Shown: positions 8,501 to 15,775 of the stretch, in pieces
Position numbering within the stretch: position 1 is the first letter of the stretch
Layout of the letters: each line of letters starts with the position of its first letter
Source: Ruminococcaceae bacterium UBA3215
GTDB taxonomy: Bacteria > Bacillota > Clostridia > Oscillospirales > Ruminococcaceae
Assembly: GCA_002363155.1 (NCBI GenBank)
Contig: DEWH01000025.1
Span: 119,547-168,367, forward strand
DNA length: 48,821 bases
Direction of reading: 5' to 3'
Position numbers and translations under genes: made by a program
Notes under the pieces: generated by a model
Databases searched by the model: none
Seen by the model: the letters and a program-made list of their open reading frames with translations, nothing else
Told to the model about the DNA's origin: nothing

Positions 8501-10583
8501 GAAGCACGTCTATAAGGCTTACGGCAGCAGGCTTCTCTATGCGCCGGAAGAGCGCGGATTAAAGCTCACTGCCACTTCTGACCGCGACAAGTATGACGCG
8601 GGAGATTACGCAACTCTCAATATCAATGTAAAAGACGTGAACGGCAGCCCGGCAGGCGGTGCTACTGTCCTGCTGAGCATCGTTGACGAGGCTGCATTCG
8701 CAGTTGCGGATCAGCAGGCAGATCCGCTCAACGATATTTACCGATATATCAACTACCCCAGCGCCGTGGATTACCTAAGCTATATCCAGCATTTCGCAGT
8801 ACAGGGCGGCGGCGGTGAGAAGGGCGGCGGCGGTCCGTCGTCTGTAAGAAAGGATTTCAAGGACACAGCGTATTTCGATACAGGCGAGACAGGCGACTAC
8901 GGAAACGCGTACTTCACCGTGAAACTCCCGGATAACCTCACCACATGGCGCGCCACATTCATTGCGATCTACGAGACAGAAGACGGCAGAATGCTTGCCG
9001 GAGCGACGAAGATGCCGGTAGTTTCCACCCGCCCGCTGTTCATCACTCCGATAGTGCATGAAACATTCGTTGCCGGAGACGATATCGCGGTGAGCGCAAA
9101 ATGCGCGGGACTCCCGGCAGGCGAAAAGATATCGGTGAACATCACCGGCGGAGATACCGACGAAACTGTTATGATAGGACAGCAGGAGACCGCAAACTTC
9201 GGCAAGCTTCCCGCCGGGGAATACAAGGTGCTGTTCAGCGCCGAGTACGATGATAACTATGATGCCGTCGAAAAGACTATAACCGTTGTCGATACCCTGC
9301 TTGAAACGTATATCACCAATTCCTGCGATCTTCCGGAGCTTACATCACATATCGCACCCACAAAGTGGCCTGCGCAGATAGCTTTCTTCGACAAGGAGTA
9401 TATGTTCAATACCAGACTCCTGTACAATCTCGCCTGCTACAGCGGCGAAAGTCTCGATATGCGGCTCGGAGCGGCTTACGCTGCAAAAGAGCTTGGATAT
9501 ATGACGGACGGCGAGATCGCGGAGATGTTCCGGGAAGAGACCGCCGACGGCTATGCGAGACTTCTCCCCGCCGCAGAAAAGAGCAATACCCTTACCGCGC
9601 TGATGTGCGCGGCTGTGCCGGAAGCGGTCGATCCCTCCGTGAAGCAGACATTTGAAAACGACATAGGAGCGATCGACAAGGCTCCCGCCAACTATATGGG
9701 ACTTGCGGCACTCGGAGAACCGGTGCTGACCGATATCAGACAGTATATGGAAGACTGCCCGGTGGATTATGTGCCGAACGGAATTTACCTGTCTGCTGCA
9801 CTTGCGTACTGCGGAGATTATCAGTCCGCTTACGACGCTTATATCCGTTACGTTCCGGATATTATCTTCAATGACAGTGACCCGGATAACCCTGTCGCTT
9901 ACGTTCCCGACGAGACAGGCAAGGCAAATGAAGCATACACCAGAGCGGCGCTTATCACCGCTTCCCTGCTGAATATGCCGGAAGCGGAGTATTTCGCAAG
10001 ATACCTGATATCTGACCGCACCGTTTACAGCGGATATGCGCTGGAGCTTGTGATATACCTCGAAAACTATATCCCGAAAGTCGAAGGTGACGCGGTATTC
10101 ACATACGATCTTGACGGCGAGACACAGACCGTGAAGCTGGACAGACATCACCCCACATATCTTGAATTCACAAAGGCACAGTTTGAGAACGCAAACTTCA
10201 AAGTGCAGTCCGGCGCTGTATTCACCATATCCCGCTATATCGGCAGAGTTGACCGCAACGAGAGATCCCCGTCCGTTAAGGTGACCAAATCCTATGAGGG
10301 AACATTCTCCGCCGGCGAGACGATAACCGTTCATATCCACGCTTCGCCTGACTGCGCGGTTTACGATGTGATTCCCTCCTGCGGAAGAAGAACGGGCAGC
10401 AATGGCGGTCAGCTTGTACGTCTTTTCACCGATACTTCCGGATACGCGCACTACACCTTCACCGTTTCGACAGTCGGAAACTACGTCACTGAGCCTGCCG
10501 TAGTCTATAACTACAACAACGATACATGGGGAATGTCCGCAAGAAGCGAGATAACAGTCGGTGACGGAAATGACGCTGCATAA
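5547..10583 (+). CDS. Anti-sigma-like/alpha-2-macroglobulin fusion
   Basis: A 1678-residue membrane-anchored protein. The start is ATG 5547 after GAGGAGG; a TTG five codons earlier has no ribosome site. Residues 1-38 are cytoplasmic (KLSDAVGMIDSDIIEEADEK, a pattern I know from partners of Clostridia ECF factors), 39-60 span the membrane, and a Thr/Ala-rich linker follows. Residues about 205-315 are an SbsA/Big_5-like Ig domain. Macroglobulin (MG) domains follow (YTDREAYLPTDTVNVMG; TATSDRDKYDAGDYATLNIN), then the A2M core with a glycine-rich loop, VRKDFKDTAYFDTGE and LPDNLTTWRATF. No CxEQ thioester motif is present where A2Ms carry it, so it probably does not trap proteases covalently. The final approximately 130 residues form another beta domain. 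Confidence 0.87.
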   Translation: MKKDKLSDAVGMIDSDIIEEADEKRQAGAQKPIRSRKPIYAAVAVFTAAAAAITGIIVVPRLTNTGISTEPADTTAVTEAPATTATTSDDAVTAKMSLPFARERLRSDLISGIEAVGSDGGDIAADSEFRISLFKDVSEDELRSHLKLEPQNEFTLTRGTDGSYLLKADNSFDKGSMVRFTAEDDNGDVCDSWAFRTAEKFEISTTYPYDGYTGFSQYGGIEIEFTTKPLLSGVKDHLEISPAASYDLNVNDRTVYIIPKNGLKTNTAYTVTLKAGLPSTYGEELKEDFTFTFRTSAYDSIDGHSFLFTGSSSSGFSETFLPDDQPCVEIRCSDDLRQLEFETHLYRFGSSDDYFDAIKERAGSAWSNDPITDTSGLTEVFSSKEVPFSREDSRNYYYKQSYVMLPDGLAEGYYIADISTTDKNGALFNIQYMVQIAPLSVYALSLGEENVFFVNDTVTGQPASGAAVSLTVGDNEYSGTVDKDGLAYIKTEGEHGKAVLNIGAKGTRYIDSYVLSDAEDIVYEDLYYLYLYTDREAYLPTDTVNVMGVIVPKSSETELPEDLTLVLDSVSKPVTVAPDGTFRVQFSLDSHLDSWWNPITLKSGSDEIISKNIQIHEYEKPTYVIDVNAPEYVVLPQLEPFEITFDASYYEGTPAEGLILHYNQYSAGKSTPEMPKTDALGRASAMIDIQPSEYENSWKMSLAGVNFNLSGVENDYSSYGTGVSVFFRDRMDETEYDPDTRSLTVSLYDMNFDRVEDFLASTTYDGYYHWGGNYKILKGAPEDAQVSIEITRSWNEETENGSYYDYIEKKQVKLYKYNHMEETYGPFYADTENGKAVFTDLPTDKKGFYRIVVRFSDSLGQTVEDNVYIGDSLSGLMVYTEDGSTMFYDETSKNLVFRLDAATQTQRDANYYLNYPAFTEDENIRFDLICSNGDNKFTGKVLFAVYRSDFLTYEIHDLNDSRSFNFRATKDCIPDAVFCGAFFDGKHVYKAYGSRLLYAPEERGLKLTATSDRDKYDAGDYATLNINVKDVNGSPAGGATVLLSIVDEAAFAVADQQADPLNDIYRYINYPSAVDYLSYIQHFAVQGGGGEKGGGGPSSVRKDFKDTAYFDTGETGDYGNAYFTVKLPDNLTTWRATFIAIYETEDGRMLAGATKMPVVSTRPLFITPIVHETFVAGDDIAVSAKCAGLPAGEKISVNITGGDTDETVMIGQQETANFGKLPAGEYKVLFSAEYDDNYDAVEKTITVVDTLLETYITNSCDLPELTSHIAPTKWPAQIAFFDKEYMFNTRLLYNLACYSGESLDMRLGAAYAAKELGYMTDGEIAEMFREETADGYARLLPAAEKSNTLTALMCAAVPEAVDPSVKQTFENDIGAIDKAPANYMGLAALGEPVLTDIRQYMEDCPVDYVPNGIYLSAALAYCGDYQSAYDAYIRYVPDIIFNDSDPDNPVAYVPDETGKANEAYTRAALITASLLNMPEAEYFARYLISDRTVYSGYALELVIYLENYIPKVEGDAVFTYDLDGETQTVKLDRHHPTYLEFTKAQFENANFKVQSGAVFTISRYIGRVDRNERSPSVKVTKSYEGTFSAGETITVHIHASPDCAVYDVIPSCGRRTGSNGGQLVRLFTDTSGYAHYTFTVSTVGNYVTEPAVVYNYNNDTWGMSARSEITVGDGNDAA

Positions 10584-11535
10584 GCTTTTACGGTATGCTG
10601 CCGCAGTATTTACCGCTGCGGCAGTCTGCGCCGGCTGCGGAAATGAAGTTCCCGCTCCGTCAGCGGAAACAGCAGTGGCTCCCCCACCGCCCGTGTTAAC
10701 AGCGGAAAGTGAGCCGGAGCCTGTCAGCCACACCGGATATCTCGACTGCCTTTATTATGACGACAGCGAGTTCTGGCTCTATGACCAGCGCAGCAGGATA
10801 TATGACACGGACGGTGCTGTGCTGTGCGGAGTTGCTCCGCATCACCTTGCCGCCGGGCATTTCATTGCCGGAATGTACCGTACAGCGGCAGAGAGCCGTG
10901 ATGATATCGAGACCGTGGTGCTTGTGGCACCAATGCACTATGACACGGCAAATACGCTCTGTACAAGCTATAAGAGCCGCAGAACCGCTTTCGGCATCGC
11001 AGAGACCGACACGGAGATAACCGATATGTTCGTTTCCCGGCTCGACGCGGCGGAAGATGACTACATGACCGAGTTCGATCACAGCGCTTCCTCCCACATA
11101 CCGTTCATAAAGTATTACCTCCCCGACGCGAAGATAGCATGCCTGCTGGTTTCGCCGAAAGAGAAAGCGGATATCCCCGCACGGCTTTCGGAACTGCTGT
11201 ACGAGATTTCGCAGATGAAGAACTGCCTTTTTGCATTTTCTATTGATTTCTCCCACTACCTTGATCCGTTTGATGCGAACGCCCATGACAAGGAGACATA
11301 CGACGCGGTGATCTCCGGCGATACGGGCAGGATAGAGCATTTCACAAATTCCAATGTCGATACGCCCTACTGTCTCAGCACATTCGTGCGGCTTTCGGAA
11401 AAGCTTGGCGGGAGTATTGTTTCCGCCGATAACGGGAACACCTACACTGTCGGCTGCATACCATACAGCCGTTCGCAGTTTCCGGACGGCGTCACAAGCT
11501 ATTTTGTCTTTCTTTCATCACGCGGCAGCGGCTGA
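10570..11535 (+). CDS. Memo-family (AmmeMemoRadiSam B) lipoprotein
   Basis: About 321 residues from ATG 10570; a GTG at 10561 is also in frame. The N-terminus is a lipoprotein signal (VFTAAAVCAGCG, lipobox cysteine) with a Pro/Glu-rich linker. The body matches the MEMO1 family: GVAPHHLAAGHFIAG, VLVAPMHYD, EFDHSASSHIPFIKYYLP and IDFSHYLDP hold the conserved histidines and aspartates. Bacterial Memo proteins are usually cytoplasmic; this one should be tethered to the outer face of the membrane. It overlaps the A2M gene by 14 bases with no strong ribosome site, so translation is probably coupled and the two products may act together. The enzymatic role of the family is unsettled. Confidence 0.85.
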   Translation: MTLHKLLRYAAAVFTAAAVCAGCGNEVPAPSAETAVAPPPPVLTAESEPEPVSHTGYLDCLYYDDSEFWLYDQRSRIYDTDGAVLCGVAPHHLAAGHFIAGMYRTAAESRDDIETVVLVAPMHYDTANTLCTSYKSRRTAFGIAETDTEITDMFVSRLDAAEDDYMTEFDHSASSHIPFIKYYLPDAKIACLLVSPKEKADIPARLSELLYEISQMKNCLFAFSIDFSHYLDPFDANAHDKETYDAVISGDTGRIEHFTNSNVDTPYCLSTFVRLSEKLGGSIVSADNGNTYTVGCIPYSRSQFPDGVTSYFVFLSSRGSG

Positions 11536-11666
11536 GACGGCATCTGCGCTTTCGTACTTGTCCTGCGCGGACGGCGCCAGCCTGCGCGGCTGGATCGCGC
11601 AAGGGCAAAGCCCTTGACCCGAATGACCGTAAAACGGAGATAAGATAGTCTCATCAAAGATAAAGA

Positions 11667-11710
11667 TAACCGCTGAATGTGTTTGCATTCAGCGGTTAGT
11701 CTTTCATTTT
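11667..11710 (+). terminator. Terminator of the sigma/A2M/Memo operon
   Basis: A perfect 13-bp stem (11667-11679 with 11686-11698) with a 6-base loop, followed by a T-rich tract (GTCTTTCATTTT). It lies 131 bases after the Memo stop. The sequence in between is GC-rich with short palindromes (for example GGGCAAAGCCC near 11606) and no gene. Confidence 0.85.
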
Positions 11711-11743
11711 CACAGATGTTCGGATCTCCGTGGTACGGGATCG

Positions 11744-11835
11744 GGTGCAGGGCTTTCCCTGCCGCGGGACGGGGGCGCGCAGCCCCAGCGCTGTCCGCGA
11801 GGACGTCTGTCGGAAAAGTTCCTTTTCCGACAGAC
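11744..11835 (+). repeat. Dispersed GC-block + 14-bp stem element, copy 1
   Basis: A GC-rich block containing GGGACGGGGGCG and CAGCCCCAGCGCTG is followed by a perfect 14-bp stem (11805-11818 with 11822-11835) with the triloop TTC. The same block, followed by a 14-bp stem of different sequence with a triloop, lies inverted at 23566-23654. No coding capacity is seen. Confidence 0.8.
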
Positions 11836-11837
11836 TG

Positions 11838-11875
11838 AACGGACTTCCGGGTTATCCGGAAGTCCGTTGTTTTTG
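11838..11875 (+). terminator. Terminator-like hairpin
   Basis: A perfect 13-bp stem (11838-11850 with 11856-11868), a 5-base loop and GTTTTTG. It is 27 bases from the end of the convergent histidine kinase gene. The T-run is on the + strand, so it would stop read-through into that gene's 3' end. Confidence 0.75.
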
Positions 11876-11901
11876 ATATCTAATGTTACAGTTTTGCCGG
11901 G

Positions 11902-14691
11902 TCAGCTCTCTATCAGCTCTTCGAGAGCAGCATACAGCTTATCCGGCTCCACAGGCTTTGAAAGGTGCGCGTTCATACCTGCCTGGAGAGAGTTCTGTAC
12001 GTCCTCGTCAAAAGCGTTTGCTGTCATTGCGATTATCGGTACGCAAGCCGCATCAGCGCGATCCATAGCGCGGATCTCGGCAGTAGAGGCAAGCCCGTCC
12101 ATTACCGGCATACGGACGTCCATCAGCACCGCGTCATAATAATGTTCCGGACTTGCGGCGAACATCTCCGCGGCGATCTTTCCGTTGACGGCGTGCTCCG
12201 CGATCATTCCCTTCATTTTAAGTATCTTCTTCATTATCTCGGCATTTATGGCAACATCTTCCGCAAGAAGTATGCGCTTCCCGGAAAGATCCGCCTTGTG
12301 CTTACTGCGTGCAGATGCGGCATTCCTTGTGCGGTACGCTTTTTCAAACGCGCTCATCACATTTTCCTGCATGAGCGGCTTTGACATAAACCCGTCCACG
12401 CCCGCTTCTACCGCTTCCTCCTCTATATCGTCACAGCTGAACGCTGAAAGTATTATCACCGCAGAATCGTTCCCCGTTATCTTGCGCAGTTCACGGGTCA
12501 CCTCAATTCCGTCCCTGTCCGGCATTTTAAGATCCACAAGGATAAGATCGTAGGCTTCGTGACGCGCGGCGGCAAGCTTCACACTCTCCAGAGCGTCATC
12601 TCCGCCGGTGCATATATCTGCCGAGATACCCATATCCTGGAGAACAGTACCCGTGTGGCTGCGGTCATTTTCGTTGTCATCTATAACCAGCACCTTCATA
12701 TCCTGCGGTCTTATCTCGCCGTCCGGATCGTTCTTTCTGTCGGATATCTTCAGCGTCACATTCACGGTGAACTCCGTGCCTTCGCCTTTCCGGGATTTTA
12801 CGGAGATATCGCCGTTCATCATAGCAACGATATTCTTTGTTATCGCCATGCCCAGACCGGTACCGCCGTACTTATTGGTGGTTGCGCCGTCCTCCTGGCT
12901 GAACGCCTCAAACAGGCGCGGCAGGAACTTCTCGTCCATACCTATTCCGGTATCCCGCATTACGAAACGCAGCGTACACTGGTCATTATACTGCGCCGCA
13001 TTCTCCACTATAAATGTGACTGAACCGCCCTCCGGGGTGAATTTGACAGCGTTTCCGAGAATATTGATCAGCACCTGTTTCAGCTTCATATCGTCGCCGA
13101 TATAATAGTCGGCAAGCTCACCGATAACGCGGAAATCATATTTAAGCCCCTTGTCCCGGCACTGACCGCTTATCATGGTGTTGATCTGATCGAGCATTGC
13201 TCCGAAGCGGAACTCCTCGTTCTTTATCACCATGCGTCCGCTCTCGATTCGGCTCATATCAAGAATGTCGTTGATAAGACCGAGAAGATGCTTGGCGCTT
13301 CCGTTTATCTTTTCGAGCTGTTCACGGGTCTCCGGCGAAAGATCCTTCTCCTTGAGCGCTATGTTGTCAAGGCCGATGATAGCATTCATGGGCGTTCTTA
13401 TCTCATGGCTCATATTTGAGAGAAACGCTGTCTTTGCAATATTTGCCTGCTTTGCTTCCTCAAGCGCAAGAGTGAGGGCTTCGTTGCGCTCCTGCTGCTC
13501 TCTTATAACATCGGTCATATCGCTTTTCAGCAGTATATAGAACTTTGTCTCCTTATCGATGGCATAGAACGCGAAACGCTTGTTATAAAGCTCTCCGTCG
13601 ATGTCACAGATCAGATCGACAGTGTACGGTTCACTCTCTTCAAGCTTCTTTTCTATTGTATCCGGAGAAAGAGCGTCAAGCAGTTCTTTCCTGTCATGGT
13701 GCTTTGCAGAAGCGGCAGAAATGACCTGATCGCGGATATAATCCATATACGAACCGCTCTTTTTTCGCGGGAAGATATTCCCTTTTCTCGCATTTTTCGG
13801 ATCGCCGATAACAACACCGTAGCTTCCGCTTACAACATAGCTTACCATATCATACTGGCTTGCAAGCACCTTGGAATTGAGGACTTCGGTCACCTTTTCC
13901 GAGTTGTACTCCGACTCGACACCGAGAACGATGATATCACCGGTCTCCGGGTCCTTCCTCATCGACGCGGAGTAGCGTATAAAGCACTGACGTCCGGACT
14001 GACGCTTCGAGAAAATGACAAGCGAAGCCGGCTGTTCGCCGAGATAGTAGCGCTGCCTGAGATTTTCAAGATCGAAAGTCTTTATATAGTTTTCCCTGTC
14101 CGATTCAAGCGGCATATTGTCTATGCGCGCCTTAAGAAGCTCCTCTATTTTGGCGCCCACACGGTCGGTATAGTAAAGATCCCTGCCGCGGACTTCCTCG
14201 ACCACTCCCTTTGTGAGATTGGAGCGCAGTGCCGCAAGGCTGTCGTCTGCCATAGCGTTCAGCTCCTTGTTGAGCTCGTTGTACATAGCCTCAGCCTGGT
14301 TCTGGCTCTCTTTAAGTTCGGAAACATCGAAATATGTACAGTATGCGTAAACATCGTCGCCGTCGCTGATAAAAGCATAGTTTATGCAGACCCATATCCA
14401 CTTTCCGGACATGGTGAGCTTGCGGACAGTGACGTTGTTCTTTCCGTCACGGGTGACATGATGCCGGAACAGATATGAGATCACATCTCTGTCATCGGGG
14501 TGTATGGTCTTCATGGTCCCGCCGGATTCGAGACGTATGAAGTCCTCCGAAGTGCATTCCATCATATCGGTGAACTCCTTTGAGCACCAGACAGGATAGT
14601 ATGTGCCGTCCTTCCCGACTTTCATAAGTACAGAATTGTTGTCGAGAGAATAGAACAGTTTCTTATAGAACTCATTGTTAAACCCCAGCAT
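11902..14691 (-). CDS. PAS hybrid histidine kinase with two receiver domains
   Basis: A 929-residue sensor kinase with no membrane segment, so cytoplasmic. A PAS domain spans about 15-130 and a second PAS-like region about 225-400. HisKA has phospho-acceptor H429 (FLSNMSHEIRTPMNAI). The HATPase_c domain at about 530-650 has NILGNAVKFTPEGG and GTGLGMAITKN. Two receiver domains follow: 665-785 with D720 (ILVDLKMPD) and 805-928 with D858 (VLMDVRMPV). There is no HPt or DNA-binding output and no partner gene adjacent. The start is set by GGAGG, with a consensus promoter upstream. The ligand is unknown. Confidence 0.92.
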   Translation of the reverse strand: MLGFNNEFYKKLFYSLDNNSVLMKVGKDGTYYPVWCSKEFTDMMECTSEDFIRLESGGTMKTIHPDDRDVISYLFRHHVTRDGKNNVTVRKLTMSGKWIWVCINYAFISDGDDVYAYCTYFDVSELKESQNQAEAMYNELNKELNAMADDSLAALRSNLTKGVVEEVRGRDLYYTDRVGAKIEELLKARIDNMPLESDRENYIKTFDLENLRQRYYLGEQPASLVIFSKRQSGRQCFIRYSASMRKDPETGDIIVLGVESEYNSEKVTEVLNSKVLASQYDMVSYVVSGSYGVVIGDPKNARKGNIFPRKKSGSYMDYIRDQVISAASAKHHDRKELLDALSPDTIEKKLEESEPYTVDLICDIDGELYNKRFAFYAIDKETKFYILLKSDMTDVIREQQERNEALTLALEEAKQANIAKTAFLSNMSHEIRTPMNAIIGLDNIALKEKDLSPETREQLEKINGSAKHLLGLINDILDMSRIESGRMVIKNEEFRFGAMLDQINTMISGQCRDKGLKYDFRVIGELADYYIGDDMKLKQVLINILGNAVKFTPEGGSVTFIVENAAQYNDQCTLRFVMRDTGIGMDEKFLPRLFEAFSQEDGATTNKYGGTGLGMAITKNIVAMMNGDISVKSRKGEGTEFTVNVTLKISDRKNDPDGEIRPQDMKVLVIDDNENDRSHTGTVLQDMGISADICTGGDDALESVKLAAARHEAYDLILVDLKMPDRDGIEVTRELRKITGNDSAVIILSAFSCDDIEEEAVEAGVDGFMSKPLMQENVMSAFEKAYRTRNAASARSKHKADLSGKRILLAEDVAINAEIMKKILKMKGMIAEHAVNGKIAAEMFAASPEHYYDAVLMDVRMPVMDGLASTAEIRAMDRADAACVPIIAMTANAFDEDVQNSLQAGMNAHLSKPVEPDKLYAALEELIES

Positions 14692-14732
14692 ATTGACCCT
14701 CCGTGCAATAAGAATCCGCCTGTACTTTAACT

Positions 14733-14761
14733 ATTATATCATAAATCAAAGCAATTTACAA
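14733..14761 (-). promoter_or_regulatory. Promoter of the hybrid kinase
   Basis: Minus strand: TTGTAA (14756-14761), a 17-base spacer and TATAAT (14733-14738). It lies about 42 bases upstream of the ATG at 14691. Confidence 0.75.
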
Positions 14762-14785
14762 GACCGTCAGTTTATGTTTATCCCG

Positions 14786-15775
14786 TTATGCCGCCGCACG
14801 CCGCTCCTTTTCGCAGGATATATCAAGCCTCTCCCCGTCCGTGACAAATGCGACAGTGCCGTTTATATCGGTGCGGTATATCTGCGCGCCGAGGGAGGAG
14901 TAGAGCTGAAGGATATTGGGGTGCGGGTGGCCGAAGTCATTCTGCTCTCCGCAGCTGAATACAGCGTATTCCGGCGACACAGCCTGAACGAATGCTCTTG
15001 TGCTTGATGAACCGCTTCCGTGATGCGGGACTTTTATAACGTCCGCCGAAATGTCGGCTCCGGAAGCTATGATATCATGCTCCGCTTCATTTTCGATATC
15101 CCCGCAGAACAGGAAGCTTCTGCTGCCGAACCTGTAACGCACTGCCGCAGACATATTGTTGAGATCATCATATACCGCCGCAGGTGCAATAAAATCGAGA
15201 ACTCCGGCATCTCCGAGATCCGCTGACTTTCCCGGTCCGGCGTAAACGACAGGTATATCCTTCTCCTCTATAACCGACATCATATACACATACGAGCCGT
15301 ATGCCGGGAGAAGCTGCTCCGGAATATCCGGCATTATCACTTCTCCCGCGCCGTATCGTTCAAGTATCCGGGACATACAGCCCATGTGGTCGGAATGCGG
15401 GTGGGATACGATCACATAGTCAAGCTCTGTCACTCCGAGCAGATTCAGCACCCGACATACATCCGGATAGCGGTCATACTCGCCGCTGTCGATCAGGATA
15501 TCCGTTTCGCCGGAATGTATCAGCGCACAGTCGCCCTGACCCACATCTATGAAATAGACTGCCGCACTTCCCTCTCCGGCTTTTCCGGGAGCATTCCCGA
15601 CAGCCGCACGCCCGAATTCGGCAGTAAACTCCGGGAACAGCAGTACCACCGCAGTGACGGCAAGCGCACACAAAACAAAAGCAGCGGGCGCAAAGAACTT
15701 ACCGATGCTTTTTCCTGCTGCCCGTTGTCGTTTTCTGATATCTGCCGCGCTGTTTTTCGGGTCGTTTTGCTTCAT
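14786..15775 (-). CDS. ComEC/Rec2-like metallo-beta-lactamase-fold protein
   Basis: A 329-residue protein with one N-terminal membrane segment (about 30-50) and an outward-facing MBL domain. VYFIDVGQGDCALI and the metal motif SHPHSDHMG are characteristic of the ComEC C-terminal nuclease-like domain; FLFCGDIE and VPHHGSGSSST complete the metal and substrate signature. It lacks the competence-channel domain of full ComEC, so it is a stand-alone member that may hydrolyse a phosphodiester outside the cell. It begins within the last 77 bases of ygiQ, in another frame, so it is probably expressed with it. Confidence 0.87.
   Translation of the reverse strand: MKQNDPKNSAADIRKRQRAAGKSIGKFFAPAAFVLCALAVTAVVLLFPEFTAEFGRAAVGNAPGKAGEGSAAVYFIDVGQGDCALIHSGETDILIDSGEYDRYPDVCRVLNLLGVTELDYVIVSHPHSDHMGCMSRILERYGAGEVIMPDIPEQLLPAYGSYVYMMSVIEEKDIPVVYAGPGKSADLGDAGVLDFIAPAAVYDDLNNMSAAVRYRFGSRSFLFCGDIENEAEHDIIASGADISADVIKVPHHGSGSSSTRAFVQAVSPEYAVFSCGEQNDFGHPHPNILQLYSSLGAQIYRTDINGTVAFVTDGERLDISCEKERRAAA

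Noticed and set aside
10561..10572. GTG 10561 as the Memo gene start
   Set aside because: ATG 10570 gives a more usual lipoprotein signal start; neither has a strong ribosome site, so the choice is not certain.
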